A stretch of DNA of 64,000 nt from Batkoa obscura (lineage: Eukaryota > Entomophthoromycota > Entomophthoromycetes > Entomophthorales > Batkoaceae), in NCBI GenBank assembly GCA_030770535.1, contig JASVEC010000046.1, positions 186,001-250,000 of the forward strand. The letters are read 5' to 3'. The position numbers were made by a program, and so were the translations under genes. This document shows positions 31,319-42,758 of the stretch, one piece after another (the stretch's first letter is position 1; every line of letters starts with the position of its first letter). The notes under the pieces were generated by a model that was given only the letters and a program-made list of their open reading frames with translations, had not been told where the DNA came from and searched no databases.

Positions 31319-32148
31319 GATGGCTCATGTCTTATAGAAATCTAGTTAATTGAAAATACCATCATAGTATCTTCCTCATGATGAATCATGAGAATGATAC
31401 AATGGGCATCACCACCTTTGTATTTTAATGAATAGCAAGTTACCAATAACTAAATTAATTTTATTATCGTCACATTATATTATAAACTATTTACTCTTAG
31501 TTAAATTATCAGAATAGCTTGTAGTTTAATATAACTTTAATCGGTTGAGAATAGGGTCATATTGTATTTCTTGTGATCTATCATATGGATATTTTAGTAA
31601 ACATCATTTTATTTATTTTCGAATAACTTTGTTAATAAATCCTGTTTGAATTTCATCTCATTAAATTGATGACAAATATAGCAAAATTCGAGAATTTTAA
31701 GAATCATTTTCGAATTTTTTAAAGGCTGAAAGAATCAATCACTTCATGGGCGTTTAATAATAAATAAAACTCAAAAGTGATAATTGAAAAATAAGAGATA
31801 AATGGGGTAAGAAAGTACTGAGATGGAGGCAGAATATAAAATTAGGGGGACTAAAAAGTTCTATATGTTTATTTATTACTTAAAGATAATATGAGGTTTT
31901 AGATCTGGTTGCATACCCCTTTGAACCAAGTATTGATCATGAATCAAGGGAAGATTTTTATACTAATTATTTGATTAGGATACTTTTTGCTTTTATTGTA
32001 GATAAAAAGTTCATTTATATTTATTAAGAATATCATTATTATAATAATGATAGTAAACACAATACTAAATTTCAATTTCTGTCTAAAATATTTAACTATA
32101 GAAAAAGAAAAAGAAAAAGAAATTATAATATCATTTAGTAATATTTAT
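31319..32148. other. Diverged upstream region of subtilisin 1 and simple repeat
   Basis: About 300 bp next to the arm is recognisably related to 37450-37741 in inverted orientation but has many differences. Near 32100-32121 there is a short GAAAAA repeat. No gene seen. Confidence 0.55.
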
Positions 32149-33780
32149 TTAAACATTTAACTCATTTCTAGGCTTAATACTAATCACCATTTCGGATTCC
32201 TTGGGTTTTAACACCAGAAAAAAATAAGGAGTAACTTTGGCATTCTTATTATAATATTCTATCTCAAAGTAATACAGCAAACAAGTCAAAAAATGGGACA
32301 TAGCTAACCAAGCAAATTCTCTACCAACACAGGATCTAGGACCAATTAAAAAAGGTAAGTAATTTGATCTAACACTTGAGTCTAAAAATCTTTCAGGTAT
32401 AAATTGATCACTATTTTCCCAAATTTCACTACTACGATGGTAAGCATAGCTTCCAATACCGACTTCTAAATCTTCTGGTAAATAATATCCTTCTAACTCC
32501 ACCCCTCCTTTGGGTGTCATTCGAGGTAAAAAGCCAGCTCCAATAGGATACAATCGCATAGATTCACTGATACAAGCTTCTAAGTAAGGGCAATTCTTTT
32601 TTATAAGTTCATAATTGATGGCTTCAATCGAATTCTCTTTATATAATTGATCAATTTCTTGTTGAAGCTTATCAAGTTTATCGGGATTTTCAATTAATAA
32701 CTTCAAAGTCCAAGTTAAAGTATTTGCCGTTGTATCAGTACCTGCAATAAAACCAGTGATAATCTCAGCAGCTAAATCATCTAGAGTTAATGGCTCCCTG
32801 CTATTAGTTAAGAAAGATTGTAAAATATCATTATATTCGGTGAGATCACTGGATGTATCCATTTGAGCTAAGAGTTGTTGGCGCTCTTCTATCTTGGATT
32901 TACAAAACTGAATAAATTGTTGGTAACTTTTTTTTCCAAAACGTTCACCACCAATTGTCTTTAATATTGGGAATTCATATTGCATAATGCCATAGATTTG
33001 TGCCTCTTTAAGCCATTTTAAAATAGGTAAATCACTTTCACTACTATTTAATAAGTCCAAGTTTTCACTTAAAATCAACTGTCCATTAATTGTAAATAAA
33101 ACTTGATGAATCAATTTATAAATATCGCAATGTCCATTAGTCTCATACAATTCCTTTAGCTTTTTTTTAAGTGGCAAAAATCCATATTCAATCATTACAG
33201 GTTCTAATTGTTTTAAATTTGAGCTACTAATAGTTTGAGCTACTATCTTTCTCTATAAAATATTTAATATTTGCTACAATAAAAGTTTCAAAAAACTTAC
33301 TCTTTCGGAATGGACTTCTTTATCACTAAAATTTCTATTAATAAAATAGAAACAATAATTTAATAAACTTACGCAACTGAAAATATATTGCCTGCTCCAT
33401 AATCAAATGCCCGATAAAAAGGGGCCTTTTTATAATTATAAGTACCATAAATAATATTGGATGATTTTTTAGTATTAATCATCACCCTATTGGGTGCAAA
33501 GTGTACTACTGGGCCATATTGATCATGAATTTGTTTCAAAAACTCATGATAATTACCTTTAGTTATAAAGTGTTTGACATAAAAACTGGACATCTTGCCG
33601 AGAATTGGACCAGGTACATCACGTAAGTTACTGATATATTTTATATAAATGTACTAGTAAATTATTTATTAGTCTGTTGATGAGTCAAATGCTGCTTTAT
33701 CTTACTCGTAATAGGATGCAACCTAAAAGGGATAGGAATATGACTAAATTTATTTGTTGGAATAAATTTAGAGGTATCAT
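32149..33780 (-). CDS. Cytochrome P450, paralogue 1
   Basis: Four exons: 33706-33780, 33373-33653, 33301-33334, 32149-33252; introns 52, 38 and 48 nt; phases agree, 497 aa. Exon 1 encodes a hydrophobic membrane anchor (MIPLNLFQQINLVIFLSLLG), followed by the Pro-rich hinge DVPGPILGK. The I helix has AGTDTTAN (about residue 300), the K helix ESMR (about 360), PERF, and the heme loop FLIGPRSCVG with Cys near residue 438. Such enzymes sit on the ER and oxidise lipophilic substrates with a P450 reductase. All three P450s in the window share the exon layout, so they arose by duplication; this one keeps the usual heme-loop Arg. Substrate unknown. Confidence 0.94.
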
Positions 33781-34153
33781 TTCTACAAATTCTATTTAAA
33801 AAAATATATTAAAGTATGAAATATATCTTGGTTTTATATTTTTAATAAATTCTGTTGATATTGTTGTTTCATGTTGATCACTTTTTATTGAAAATTTCAT
33901 TGAAAATTTTGATTTTAACTTCAACTATGCTTGGACATATTAACAAAATTCATTAATAGTCTAATTACTCAAAGCATGAAATTTAAAAATCATCAAAAGT
34001 TAATTAATATAAAAAATATTTATTACAAAATGGTATATTAGCATTAAAATAATTAAGGGAGAAGGAGTTGGGGGAGGAGGAAAGATAAAATCCCTAAAAC
34101 TAGTATTAGGATGACTCGACGATAAGAATCTTTTTTTGAAAGAGTAATAAAAT
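33781..34153. other. Intergenic, P450 upstream and BEM1 downstream
   Basis: 373 bp containing a short G-rich purine stretch (about 34059-34085). Nothing else recognised. Confidence 0.45.
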
Positions 34154-35635
34154 TTACAAAGCATAAATCATCAATTTGCCAGATTGAGTTTTTGATATTT
34201 GATCTAAAGAAATATTAAAATCCAAAGGCTTAATATCTCCATTAAAATCCCTATAAGTAAGTTTAGCAACTTCGTCTCCAAAGCGTTCACAAACTCTCTT
34301 TTGTAAATCAAAGTTACTACTACCTTTAGGCATTTTAAATGCTATTAAATCACCACGAAAATTGACTTTAACTTTAATATCACCTAGCTCATTCTTATCA
34401 CTGTTGTCTTCATTTTTGAGTAAATTGGGAATTAAATTTGATTCATAATCTCCTTTCTTCATTTTAAAAAAGGAGCGAAATAATTCACTATTTTGGATTT
34501 GTTGAGGTAATAAAAACAACTGTTGTAAGTATAAATCTAAATCGATTCTTCTTTGTGTTGTAATTTTATCATCCACTTGAGATAATGGTCCGGGCATATA
34601 AGGTATGATCCTTTTATCTCCAAATCGTCCAGCTTCTTTAGGAAATTGTCTTATTAATCCAGTGTGTAATTCAAAAAAGGCATCGTAATCTCTATATAGT
34701 GTACGTTGTTTTCCTGAACTTTCAAATCTTAACTGTATTATGAAAATATAGTTTCCTTCATCAGCTATGAATGAAGTGACATGAGCGGTATCTAGAGGTT
34801 CTTTCTCTTTTTTATTGATATTCATACCATGTTGAAAATCAAATGTTAAAGCATCAAGAGGTGTATTTGGCATATAAGAATAAGAAGAGCAAACACTGGC
34901 AGGTGATTGAGGTTCAATGATACTATTTGTACTATGCATACTCAATGTTGAAGAAGTAGTCATTGTTTTCCATTCCATTACAGAGGGTAGTGAGATATGT
35001 TTATCTCTTAAATATTCACTAAAGTTATCTACTTTTTCTCCAGAATTTTTGTCCCTTAGTTCTAAATAGGAAACAGGCACTAAACCTGGGCTAGATTCAC
35101 CATCTAATAATCGAGCCACGAACCAATCTTCAGTTGATTGTGCTAATACAATTAATAAATCCCCTTTTTTAAAACCTAATTCGTCTTCTCTTTCAGAATC
35201 AAAATCATAAAGCGCTTTTGCGATAAAAGTGGTATAAGAAGCTCTATTATTGAAGTTATTATTAAATAAAGAAGATTCAGGACAAGAATGAGAACTAATT
35301 GTGTTATTAGAACGAGGTTGAACTCTCACGGTAGTGTTATTGGTTTCAAAAGACCTAGGACATTTTTTTATAATTTCAAACAAATCAATTGGTACTAAAC
35401 CAACTTTGTTTGTTAATGGATTACATACACTATAATAATCATTATCACTTTCTCCAATGACATGAAACAAGTCACCTTTCATAAAAGATAACTCTTCCGA
35501 TTTACGTGCATGATAATCCCCTTTAGCCCTAATTATATAAATTGGAGGTATATTACATGGTGATATATTGCCACTAGATTTGGATACACGATGTTTATTG
35601 ACAATTTTTAATGGATTTAAAGCTTTGAGTAACAT
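34154..35635 (-). CDS. BEM1: BEM1-type polarity scaffold (SH3-SH3-PX-PB1)
   Basis: Single exon, 493 aa, ATG at 35635. First SH3 domain about residues 30-90 (KGDYHARKSEELSFMKGDLF ... VGLVPIDLFEII). Second SH3 about 135-198 (AKALYDFDSEREDELGFKKG ... GLVPVSYLEL). PX domain about 285-398 (YIFIIQLRFESSGKQRTLYRD, IPYMPGP, RRIDLDLYLQQL). C-terminal PB1 about 418-493 (IKVKVNFRGDLIAFKMPKGS ... YRDFNGD). The order matches Bem1/Scd2, which bridges Cdc24, Cdc42 and PAK kinases at sites of polarised growth; PB1 binds Cdc24. Spacing between domains is shorter than in budding yeast. It lies between the two subtilisin arms, an odd place for a core polarity gene. Confidence 0.93.
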   Translation of the reverse strand: MLLKALNPLKIVNKHRVSKSSGNISPCNIPPIYIIRAKGDYHARKSEELSFMKGDLFHVIGESDNDYYSVCNPLTNKVGLVPIDLFEIIKKCPRSFETNNTTVRVQPRSNNTISSHSCPESSLFNNNFNNRASYTTFIAKALYDFDSEREDELGFKKGDLLIVLAQSTEDWFVARLLDGESSPGLVPVSYLELRDKNSGEKVDNFSEYLRDKHISLPSVMEWKTMTTSSTLSMHSTNSIIEPQSPASVCSSYSYMPNTPLDALTFDFQHGMNINKKEKEPLDTAHVTSFIADEGNYIFIIQLRFESSGKQRTLYRDYDAFFELHTGLIRQFPKEAGRFGDKRIIPYMPGPLSQVDDKITTQRRIDLDLYLQQLFLLPQQIQNSELFRSFFKMKKGDYESNLIPNLLKNEDNSDKNELGDIKVKVNFRGDLIAFKMPKGSSNFDLQKRVCERFGDEVAKLTYRDFNGDIKPLDFNISLDQISKTQSGKLMIYAL

Positions 35636-37741
35636 TAAGGAAATAAATTAAATAAAATTGGGTATAAATAGAACTTGAAAAGTAAGTTAGAAATAATTAG
35701 AAATAAGACTAACTTAAAATATTGAAAAGCAAGGATTTGTTGATTGAGATAGCTAAACTTGGTACTAAAGATCAATTTTTATAGATAAAAATGGTAATCC
35801 TATTCACGCTACTTTTAAACAACTTAACTGTTAAATTATAAACTTAATTTTCCCTTCTTAATTTTTCTTACTTGTCTATTTATACCTTTTTTTCCACCCT
35901 ACTTTTATTTTATACTTTGATATTCAGTTGAATCTTGCACTAAGCTTCGATTTATTTATGGATAAAATCAGCCTTTTTAAGGCTTAAGTTTCAATTTCCA
36001 TGCTTGAAACTAAAAAATCATTGAATTTACCAATCAGATAGCCCCAAAGTAAAGATATACATTGTTTAATTGACTATTTTTGATTTTAAATTGAAGATTA
36101 AAAAATAATCATCCCAATTTCTTATAAAAGTGACTTATCTATCCTTGGAACGACTGCATGACTAAACCGACTAGTTCAACAAAACGGGTAAAAAACTCAA
36201 GGTAAAACAAGGATTTTTTTTATAAATTATAAAATCAAGCCTTAATCGAAATTATGCAGTAATGTTTTTCTGACAGATTTCGAAAAAATATTAGCAATAA
36301 ATCACTATTTTTACTAATAAACTTTCAATTTAGCTCAACTTTGAAATTATTAGACTTTATGCCTTGATTTTGATCGATTATCCTTAAACTTGGATAGAAT
36401 TTAGTTTCTGCTTTACACTCCTTACTAATTATTTGTTAGAGGTGAAGGGTATATAATGATCTAGTATTCAGTTTTTGTTTACAATTCTTTTTTATTTATT
36501 TCTTTGTTACATCTTGTTTAAGGTGATTTTTTTCATAACAAACTGCGGAGCTAGACGAACTAGAGTTCATTTATTTTGGTTGTTCAATACTAAATACAAA
36601 AGCCCTTAAACCTTATTGTAAATATTATATTATAATTTTTCTATACATTATTGCTATTAGTTGGTAGTTTATTACTGCTTAGTACTTTAGGATTTGATTT
36701 ATTTGGTCGTGTTGAAAATTATAGTATTCTTTAAACTAACTTAATTAATCTGAATAAAAATGACTTGGCAAAAATACAAATACAATATAAAGGCTTTGTT
36801 TAAGTAAGGCTTTTTTATGAAGTAATTTCTCAACATGTTACTATAAATATCAAGGGTTAGGAATTTTTTTAGCATTTATATTTGTTGCTCTTTTGTCATT
36901 GTTTAAATTACTTTGTTTTATTAATATAGGGATGTGTTTTTATGTTTAAGAATTTTACTAATAGTTTTTCCACTCAAATAGCGCTTAAAAGATAGGAAAA
37001 GTAATGAAGCGAAAAAAACATCCCCCATATTCTATTTTTTGATCTCTTTTTATTTCATTTTACACTTTAAAAAAATTAATTTTAGCAAAAAGAGTATTCA
37101 ATTAAAGGACAAATAACTAAATTCCATAAAGAAAATTTACGTTAATAGACGTGAAGCTTGGTGCTGGATTTAAGAAAAAGAGGTTATAAGAAAACAAAAT
37201 AGATAAATGAAATTGAGGTTAAAGAGTCTAGTTTTATAAATAATACAAGTTATAGTTTAAAACAAAGTAAAAAAAAGTGACAATGCTTTATAAAACCTGG
37301 TTCTAAAACTATAAAAAAGATTCTTAATTGAAAATAAAAAATTTAGCAAAATTTATGCCAAATTCCTTCGATTATTTCTATATTTATTCCAAATTTATTC
37401 AAATTAAAAATTTAATTGAAATTAACTTAAGCTTACTTTAGTTAAAATTAGTGACATTGATAGAGTATTCGTATGATAGATCATAAAAAATATGGCCATA
37501 TTTTCAATCGACTAAAATTTTAGTAAACAATAGATCGTCACTGATAATTTATTTAGAAGCAAACAACTTAATATAAAGTGAAGATAATAGTTAAAAATAA
37601 AGTAATCCCAATTACTAATAGTTTGATTCACAGAAATTTAAAATTGATAATATTCATTACAATGTCTATTATATGGACTATTAGAGAAACGATATGATAG
37701 CATTTATAATTAGCTATATTAATTAAAAAACGTAGTCTATT
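35636..37741. other. Long intergenic region with one MITE-like copy
   Basis: 2.1 kb between the starts of BEM1 and subtilisin copy 2. It contains the repeat at 36927-37027. About 37450-37741 is the diverged counterpart of the region upstream of subtilisin copy 1. No other gene seen; fungal polarity genes can have long regulated promoters. Confidence 0.5.
36927..37027 (+). mobile_element. MITE-like element, copy 6
   Basis: 101 bp, forward, TA on both sides, tips TAGGGATGTG and CATCCCCCA, AGCGCT centre present. Confidence 0.85.
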
Positions 37742-37760
37742 CCTGATAATTGTGTAAGAG

Positions 37761-37769
37761 TATATAAAC
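37761..37769 (+). promoter_or_regulatory. TATA box of subtilisin copy 2
   Basis: TATATAAAC about 40 bp upstream of the ATG at 37802. Confidence 0.5.
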
Positions 37770-37801
37770 AATGATAATTGAAGTAATAGTATTAACTAAA
37801 A

Positions 37802-39280
37802 ATGAAATTGATACAATTATTAGTAGCTTTTCAATTAGTATTCACTAGTTATTCAACTATTTTGAATAGTCAAGTTAAATCTAGAATAATAGCTCAACTT
37901 GAAGATAAAAAGGAAGTACGTATATTAATTCAATTTAAACCTAAAGATATTCAAGTTGATTCAAATAATAAACATATCTCAAGTTTATTAAGCTTACGTG
38001 AAGAATTGGTCACTCATAATCAACAAAGTTATAAAACAATCGAATCCTTTATCACTAAAAATCAACAATTAGGAACTATTAAAGATACCAAATTTTATTT
38101 CATCTCAAATACTATTTTAATAACTATAAAAGATAAACAAATACTTGATGAATTATTAACTTATAAAAGTATCATAGAAATAAGTTTAAATCAACAATTT
38201 AAACTTAATTTACCACAAATAGGAACTAGAAGCGAGAGAGCAATTTCTTGGGATGGAAAGAAACCTCATTGGAGTTTAGTATTTATCAATGCCACTAATA
38301 TATCTTCAGAAATCAAACATAATGCCTCCAAATTAGTTTATGCTAATGCTGATTCTGGTTTAGATTACTTACACCCAGCTATTAATAACAATTATTTAGG
38401 TAAACTTGATAATAACACCTATAATCATAACTATCATTGGTGGGATGGTAATAAAGTCAAGAGTCCTGAACGTCCAAATGGTCGTTGTGGGATTAATACT
38501 CAAGCACCATGTTATGATAGTGACCATGGTACTCATACTATGTCTACCACTATTGGAGGTCTAAATTTAGGTGTATCGTCAACTACCAAATGGATTGCAT
38601 GCAAAAATATGGACCAAGGTTATGGTACTCCAGAATCTTATTTATCCTGTTTACAATTCTTATTAGCACCAACTGATTTAAATGGTAATAATCCAAAACC
38701 AGAATTACGCCCTCATGTAATAGGTAACTCTTATGGCTGTCCAACTTCAGAAGGTTGTTCTAGTACTACTTTCAATCAAGCTTTAGTTACTTTAAAACAA
38801 TTTGGTATATTTATGTCTGTATCTGCTGGTAATGATGGATATTCTGGTTGTTCTACAATTAATTCCCCACCAGCTTCAGATCCTAATTCTTTTACTGTGG
38901 CATCTTCTGATTATAAATCATTTGATCGGTCTTATTTTTCTTCTATGGGTCCAGTTAGTACTCGTCAAAATGCTATTGATGTTACTGCTCCTGGCTCTAG
39001 TATTATGGGGGCTATACCAGGAGGGAAGTATAAAGAGTTAGATGGTACTTCAATGGCTGCTCCTCATGTTGCTGGTGCTGCTTTATTAGTTATGGCTGCT
39101 TGTCCAAAGTTGGAAAGAGATGTTGAAAAAGTACAATATATATTGAGAACTTCAGCTACTCCAGTTTATTCAAATGAGAAATGTGGAGGTGATACTAATA
39201 AGTCTTATCCTAATAATGAATATGGATATGGAGTTATTAACGTAGCTAAGGCAATTCAATTATGTCAATCCATCAATTAA
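37802..39280 (+). CDS. Secreted subtilisin-like serine protease (S8), copy 2
   Basis: Single exon, 492 aa, same architecture as copy 1: signal peptide, I9-like propeptide, then D184, H242, N309 and S417. The only visible amino-acid difference is Val at 329 where copy 1 has Ile. The absence of silent differences in the stretches compared points to very recent homogenisation rather than selection on protein alone. The stop lies only 195 bp from the stop of the convergent P450-2 gene. The upstream sequence beyond 60 bp differs markedly from that of copy 1, so expression of the two copies could differ. Confidence 0.95.
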   Translation: MKLIQLLVAFQLVFTSYSTILNSQVKSRIIAQLEDKKEVRILIQFKPKDIQVDSNNKHISSLLSLREELVTHNQQSYKTIESFITKNQQLGTIKDTKFYFISNTILITIKDKQILDELLTYKSIIEISLNQQFKLNLPQIGTRSERAISWDGKKPHWSLVFINATNISSEIKHNASKLVYANADSGLDYLHPAINNNYLGKLDNNTYNHNYHWWDGNKVKSPERPNGRCGINTQAPCYDSDHGTHTMSTTIGGLNLGVSSTTKWIACKNMDQGYGTPESYLSCLQFLLAPTDLNGNNPKPELRPHVIGNSYGCPTSEGCSSTTFNQALVTLKQFGIFMSVSAGNDGYSGCSTINSPPASDPNSFTVASSDYKSFDRSYFSSMGPVSTRQNAIDVTAPGSSIMGAIPGGKYKELDGTSMAAPHVAGAALLVMAACPKLERDVEKVQYILRTSATPVYSNEKCGGDTNKSYPNNEYGYGVINVAKAIQLCQSIN

Positions 39281-39474
39281 TAGTTGATGTTGATATAAAT
39301 AAAATCAAAAATTAATTGTGTTATTTTTTTTAATAAGTCTGCTAAATTAAAAAGCTGTATAATCAATAATATTAAATGCTTTATCAAATAAGTTATATGA
39401 ACACCCAAGTTTAATTTTCATTTATATAATAAAAGATAAATTATGATAATATGATATATCATTTATATTGTTTG

Positions 39475-41099
39475 TTAAATACTTAACTCATTTCTAGGCT
39501 TAATTCCAAGTACCATTCCCTGTTCTTTAAGCTTAAGTACCAAGAAAAAATAAGGAGTGGTGGTAGCATCTTTATGATAATATTGAATATCAAAATAATA
39601 TAAAAAGGAAGACAAAAAGTGGAACATAGCTAACCAAGCAAATTCCCTACCAGCACAGGATCCAGGACCGATTAAAAAGGGTAAGTAGTTTGATTTAACA
39701 CTTGAGTCTAAAAATCTTTCAGGTATAAATTGATCACTATTTTCCCAAATTTCACTACTACGATGGTAAGCATAGCTTCCAATACCAACTTCAATGCCTT
39801 CTGGTAGATAGTATCCTTCTAACTCCACTCCTCCTTTGGGTGTTATTCTAGGTAGAAAACCAGCTGCAATTGGATATAATCGCATAGATTCACTGATACA
39901 GGCTTCTAAATAAGGACAAGTCTTTCTAATAAGTTCATAGGCAATTTCTTCAGCTGAATAATTTTTATATAATTGATCAATTTCTTGTTGAAGCTTATCA
40001 AGTTTGTCTGGATGTTCAAGCAATAATTTTAAGGTCCAAATTATGGTATTGGCGGTGGTATCTGTACCTCCAGCAAAACCTACAGTAACTTCAGCAGCCA
40101 ACTGATCTAAAGTTAATGGCTGCTTACAGTCAGTTATAAATGATTGTAGTATATCATTAAACTCAACAGAATCGTTTTGAGCTAATAATTGTTGTCTACC
40201 TTGTACTTTTGATTTACAAAATTGAAAAAATTGTTGGTAATCTTCTTTACCAAAGTATTTTCCTCCAACTATATCTAATATTGGGAATTCATGCTGCATA
40301 ACACCATAATACTGTGTTCCTTTAAACCATTTTAATATAGATGGTCCAGACTTATCGCTATTTAATATGTCTAAGTTTTCACTCAATATTAATTGCGCAT
40401 TGATCGTAAATAAAAACTGATGAATTATTTGGTTGACATCACAGTGGCCCTTGGTTTCATACAATTCTTTTAATTTTTTTAGGAGAGGTAGGAAATTATT
40501 CTGGATCATAATGGGCTCTAATTTTTTTAAATTAGGACTATTGAGCGTCTGGCTTACTACCCTTTTCTATTAAACTTATTTTAGTATCATTAGCTCATTA
40601 AAATTTAAAAAAACTTTACTCTTTCCAAAGCAACTTCTTTTTCCCTAAAAATGTTATTAATAAAATGGAAGTTGATAAAAAAGATCTACTTACACAGCTG
40701 AAAATACATTTGGTGCCCCGAAATCAAATGCCTGATAAAGGGAGGCCTTTTTGTATTTATGAGTACCATAGATAATAGTTGATGATTTTTTGGTATTGAT
40801 CATAACCCGGTCAGGGGCAAAGTGTACAACTGGGCCATATTGGTCCTGAAGCTCCTTTAAAAAAGTATGATAGCTGCCTTGTGCTATATAGTATTTGGCG
40901 TATAGACCAGTTACCTTTCCAAGCATAGGACCAGGTATGTGGCATAGGATACTGATATGTTTTATATAAATATACTATTAAGTTATTTTTTTAGTTTGTT
41001 GATAAGTTTATTAATTCTTTGTCTTACTCGTAACAAGATATAACCTACTAATAATATCAATAGGATTAAATTTATTTTAGATAATAACTCCAAAGTCAT
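39475..41099 (-). CDS. Cytochrome P450, paralogue 2
   Basis: Four exons: 41028-41099, 40694-40974, 40620-40644, 39475-40566; the first and last introns are 53 nt; phases agree, 489 aa. The membrane anchor is MTLELLSKINLILLILLVG, the hinge HIPGPMLGK. Motifs: I helix GGTDTTAN, K helix ESMR, PERF, heme loop FLIGPGSCAG. The Arg normally found two residues before the heme Cys (FxxGxRxCxG) is Gly here, as in paralogue 3. That Arg contacts a heme propionate in known P450s, so activity or heme affinity may be altered. Exon 3 is 25 nt, against 34 nt in paralogue 1, because a nearer acceptor is used. Confidence 0.93.
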
Positions 41100-41967
41100 T
41101 GTCTATATGATTTATCTTAAATATAATAATAGTAAGAGGATCGCTTGTTTTATATTTATACTTTTTAGGTTACCTGTTAACACTACTATGTTATACTTAT
41201 CATTCTTGTGCTGTTTTTTAATTAATAATACTTTTTTCTGCCTTAAAGTTTATTACATACAAGGAGCAGAATTTTGAAAAACTAATATAAGCCTATTAAA
41301 ATTTGTTTAGCTTCAAAAGGTGTTTTGATACTAAATAAATCCAAGCCTTGACGCTTAGAGCTATCTTTAATTTAAAAATAGTTCATGATAGAGTTCTATC
41401 TTATTTTTTTACAAAGCATTGGTATATTAAAAGTTAAATTAAAAATAGTTAAAGCCAGTAAATTATAAAATATAAAACTGAAGAAATAAATATGAAATGA
41501 TTTTATTCAAGCCTACAATTAAATTTTTTGCATATATCCATATTAACATGAATTTCGGAATTACTTAAAAATTTAAATTAACAGGCTTGTTGCTCCGAGC
41601 TATTGGAATTGAATTGGATTAATTTATAGATCTTTAATATCTATAGCCTAATTTGATCCTAAAAGCTGAAGAAATAAATATGAAATGATTTTATTTGAGT
41701 TTATAATTAAAATGTTCTGCATATATCCGTATTGACATGAACTCTGGAATTACTTAAAAATTTAAATTAACAGGCTTGTTGCTCCGAGCTATTGGAATTA
41801 GGGATTAAATTAACTTATAGACCTCTGATATCTATAATCTAGATTGATCCTAAAATTACTTAGCCATTACTAATAATCCCAATAAAATGCTATATCAAGG
41901 CAGCTAGTTTAATTTTGTTGGTAATAATGTTTGTACATGCTATTGACTAAATGGGTTGATTATTATA
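41100..41967. other. Intergenic region with a 188-bp tandem duplication
   Basis: No gene. It contains two head-to-tail copies of a 188-bp unit (41478-41855), then the repeat at 41968. Confidence 0.55.
41478..41855. repeat. Tandem duplication, two 188-bp units
   Basis: Units 41478-41665 and 41666-41853 both start CTGAAGAAATAAATATGAAA, share AACAGGCTTGTTGCTCCGAG in the middle and end in TTGATCCTAAAA. They differ by about 12 percent by eye. Non-coding in all frames. Confidence 0.85.
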
Positions 41968-42064
41968 TGGAGACATCTTTTTTGTTTAAGAATTCCATTA
42001 GCGATTTTTCCAGTCAATATTATTCAAAAAATGAAAAAAGAATTGAAACCAAAAAACATCTCGA
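41968..42064 (+). mobile_element. MITE-like element, copy 7 (decayed)
   Basis: About 97 bp, forward, TA on both sides. Tips TGGAGACATC and ACATCTCGA; the AGCGCT centre is lost. Confidence 0.75.
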
Positions 42065-42305
42065 TATCTAATAACTTCAAAATAAGATAACATTCTGGTC
42101 AAAAATATAAGGTATTTTTTAAAGTAATCTGACTTTTTAGACTAAAACTGATCTGAAGGTATTGATTGCAATAGTAAACATCTTTAATATCTAAAAGCAA
42201 GTTAGTTTTTCTGTCAACAAGTTGACCATAACAATTCCATACCTTCACTAAAACGGACCTACCCGAAAAATCAGATTATTTTAAAAAATATTTTATAGAC
42301 ACAAA

Positions 42306-42658
42306 TATGAGAGTTTTTTCACTTTTTGAATAAAATAAAGTTTGGTTATTTGTCTAAAGATTTATTACATAAGATATTCAAAAACATAAACACAGAAGAG
42401 CTGTATGACTTATGCTTTTTAAATAGCGAAAGTATTGGCTGTTTGAATTATTGTCTAGATTTAACAGTTATTACTTACGGCGATTGTTTGGATTTGGTTG
42501 TGAACTATACAATAGAATTGAAATAAAGTTCCATTGTCAAAATTAAGAATAATAGTGATACATGTTCCATGGAATTTTGCTTCAGAAACAAATACACTCA
42601 AAGGTTGCTTGAATCAAAGCGAAGTTCTAAAGCTTAAATGTCAAGAAAATATAAAAGA
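42306..42658 (+). pseudogene. F-box/LRR gene relic, N-terminal part
   Basis: The plus strand from about 42326 reads FGYLSKDLLHKIFKNI and TEELYDLCFLNSESI, which aligns with the F-box of the gene at 1-1104 (FDELPDILLEVIFKQL, SEELFNYRFLNKYLF). An in-frame stop precedes it (42328-42330) and another follows at 42524. The following ~130 bp remain weakly similar in frame until the repeat at 42661. The matching C-terminal part lies at 45549-46730 in the same orientation, so the two pieces were probably one gene split by the transposon nest. Confidence 0.65.
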
Positions 42659-42660
42659 TA

Positions 42661-42758
42661 TGGGAGTATTTTTTGATTTCAGCACTTTTTCCATCTCTTA
42701 AATACATTTAAGTAGAAAGATTATCAGTAAAATTCCTAAACATAAAAATACATCTCCA
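42661..42758 (-). mobile_element. MITE-like element, copy 8
   Basis: 98 bp, reverse orientation, preceded by TA. Tips TGGGAGTATTTTTTG and ACATCTCCA; internal AGCGCT eroded. It lies 48 bp left of the 2.5-kb transposon. Confidence 0.8.

Larger units (their letters stand above)
37742..39288 (+). repeat. Inverted repeat arm B (subtilisin gene copy 2)
   Basis: Partner of 29772-31318. The arms are separated by about 6.4 kb holding P450-1 and BEM1. Confidence 0.9.

Noticed and set aside
29772-39288. Subtilisin inverted pair as a pure assembly artefact
   Set aside because: Flanks differ on all sides, upstream parts are homologous but diverged, and one residue differs, so two real copies are more likely; read coverage could still test it.
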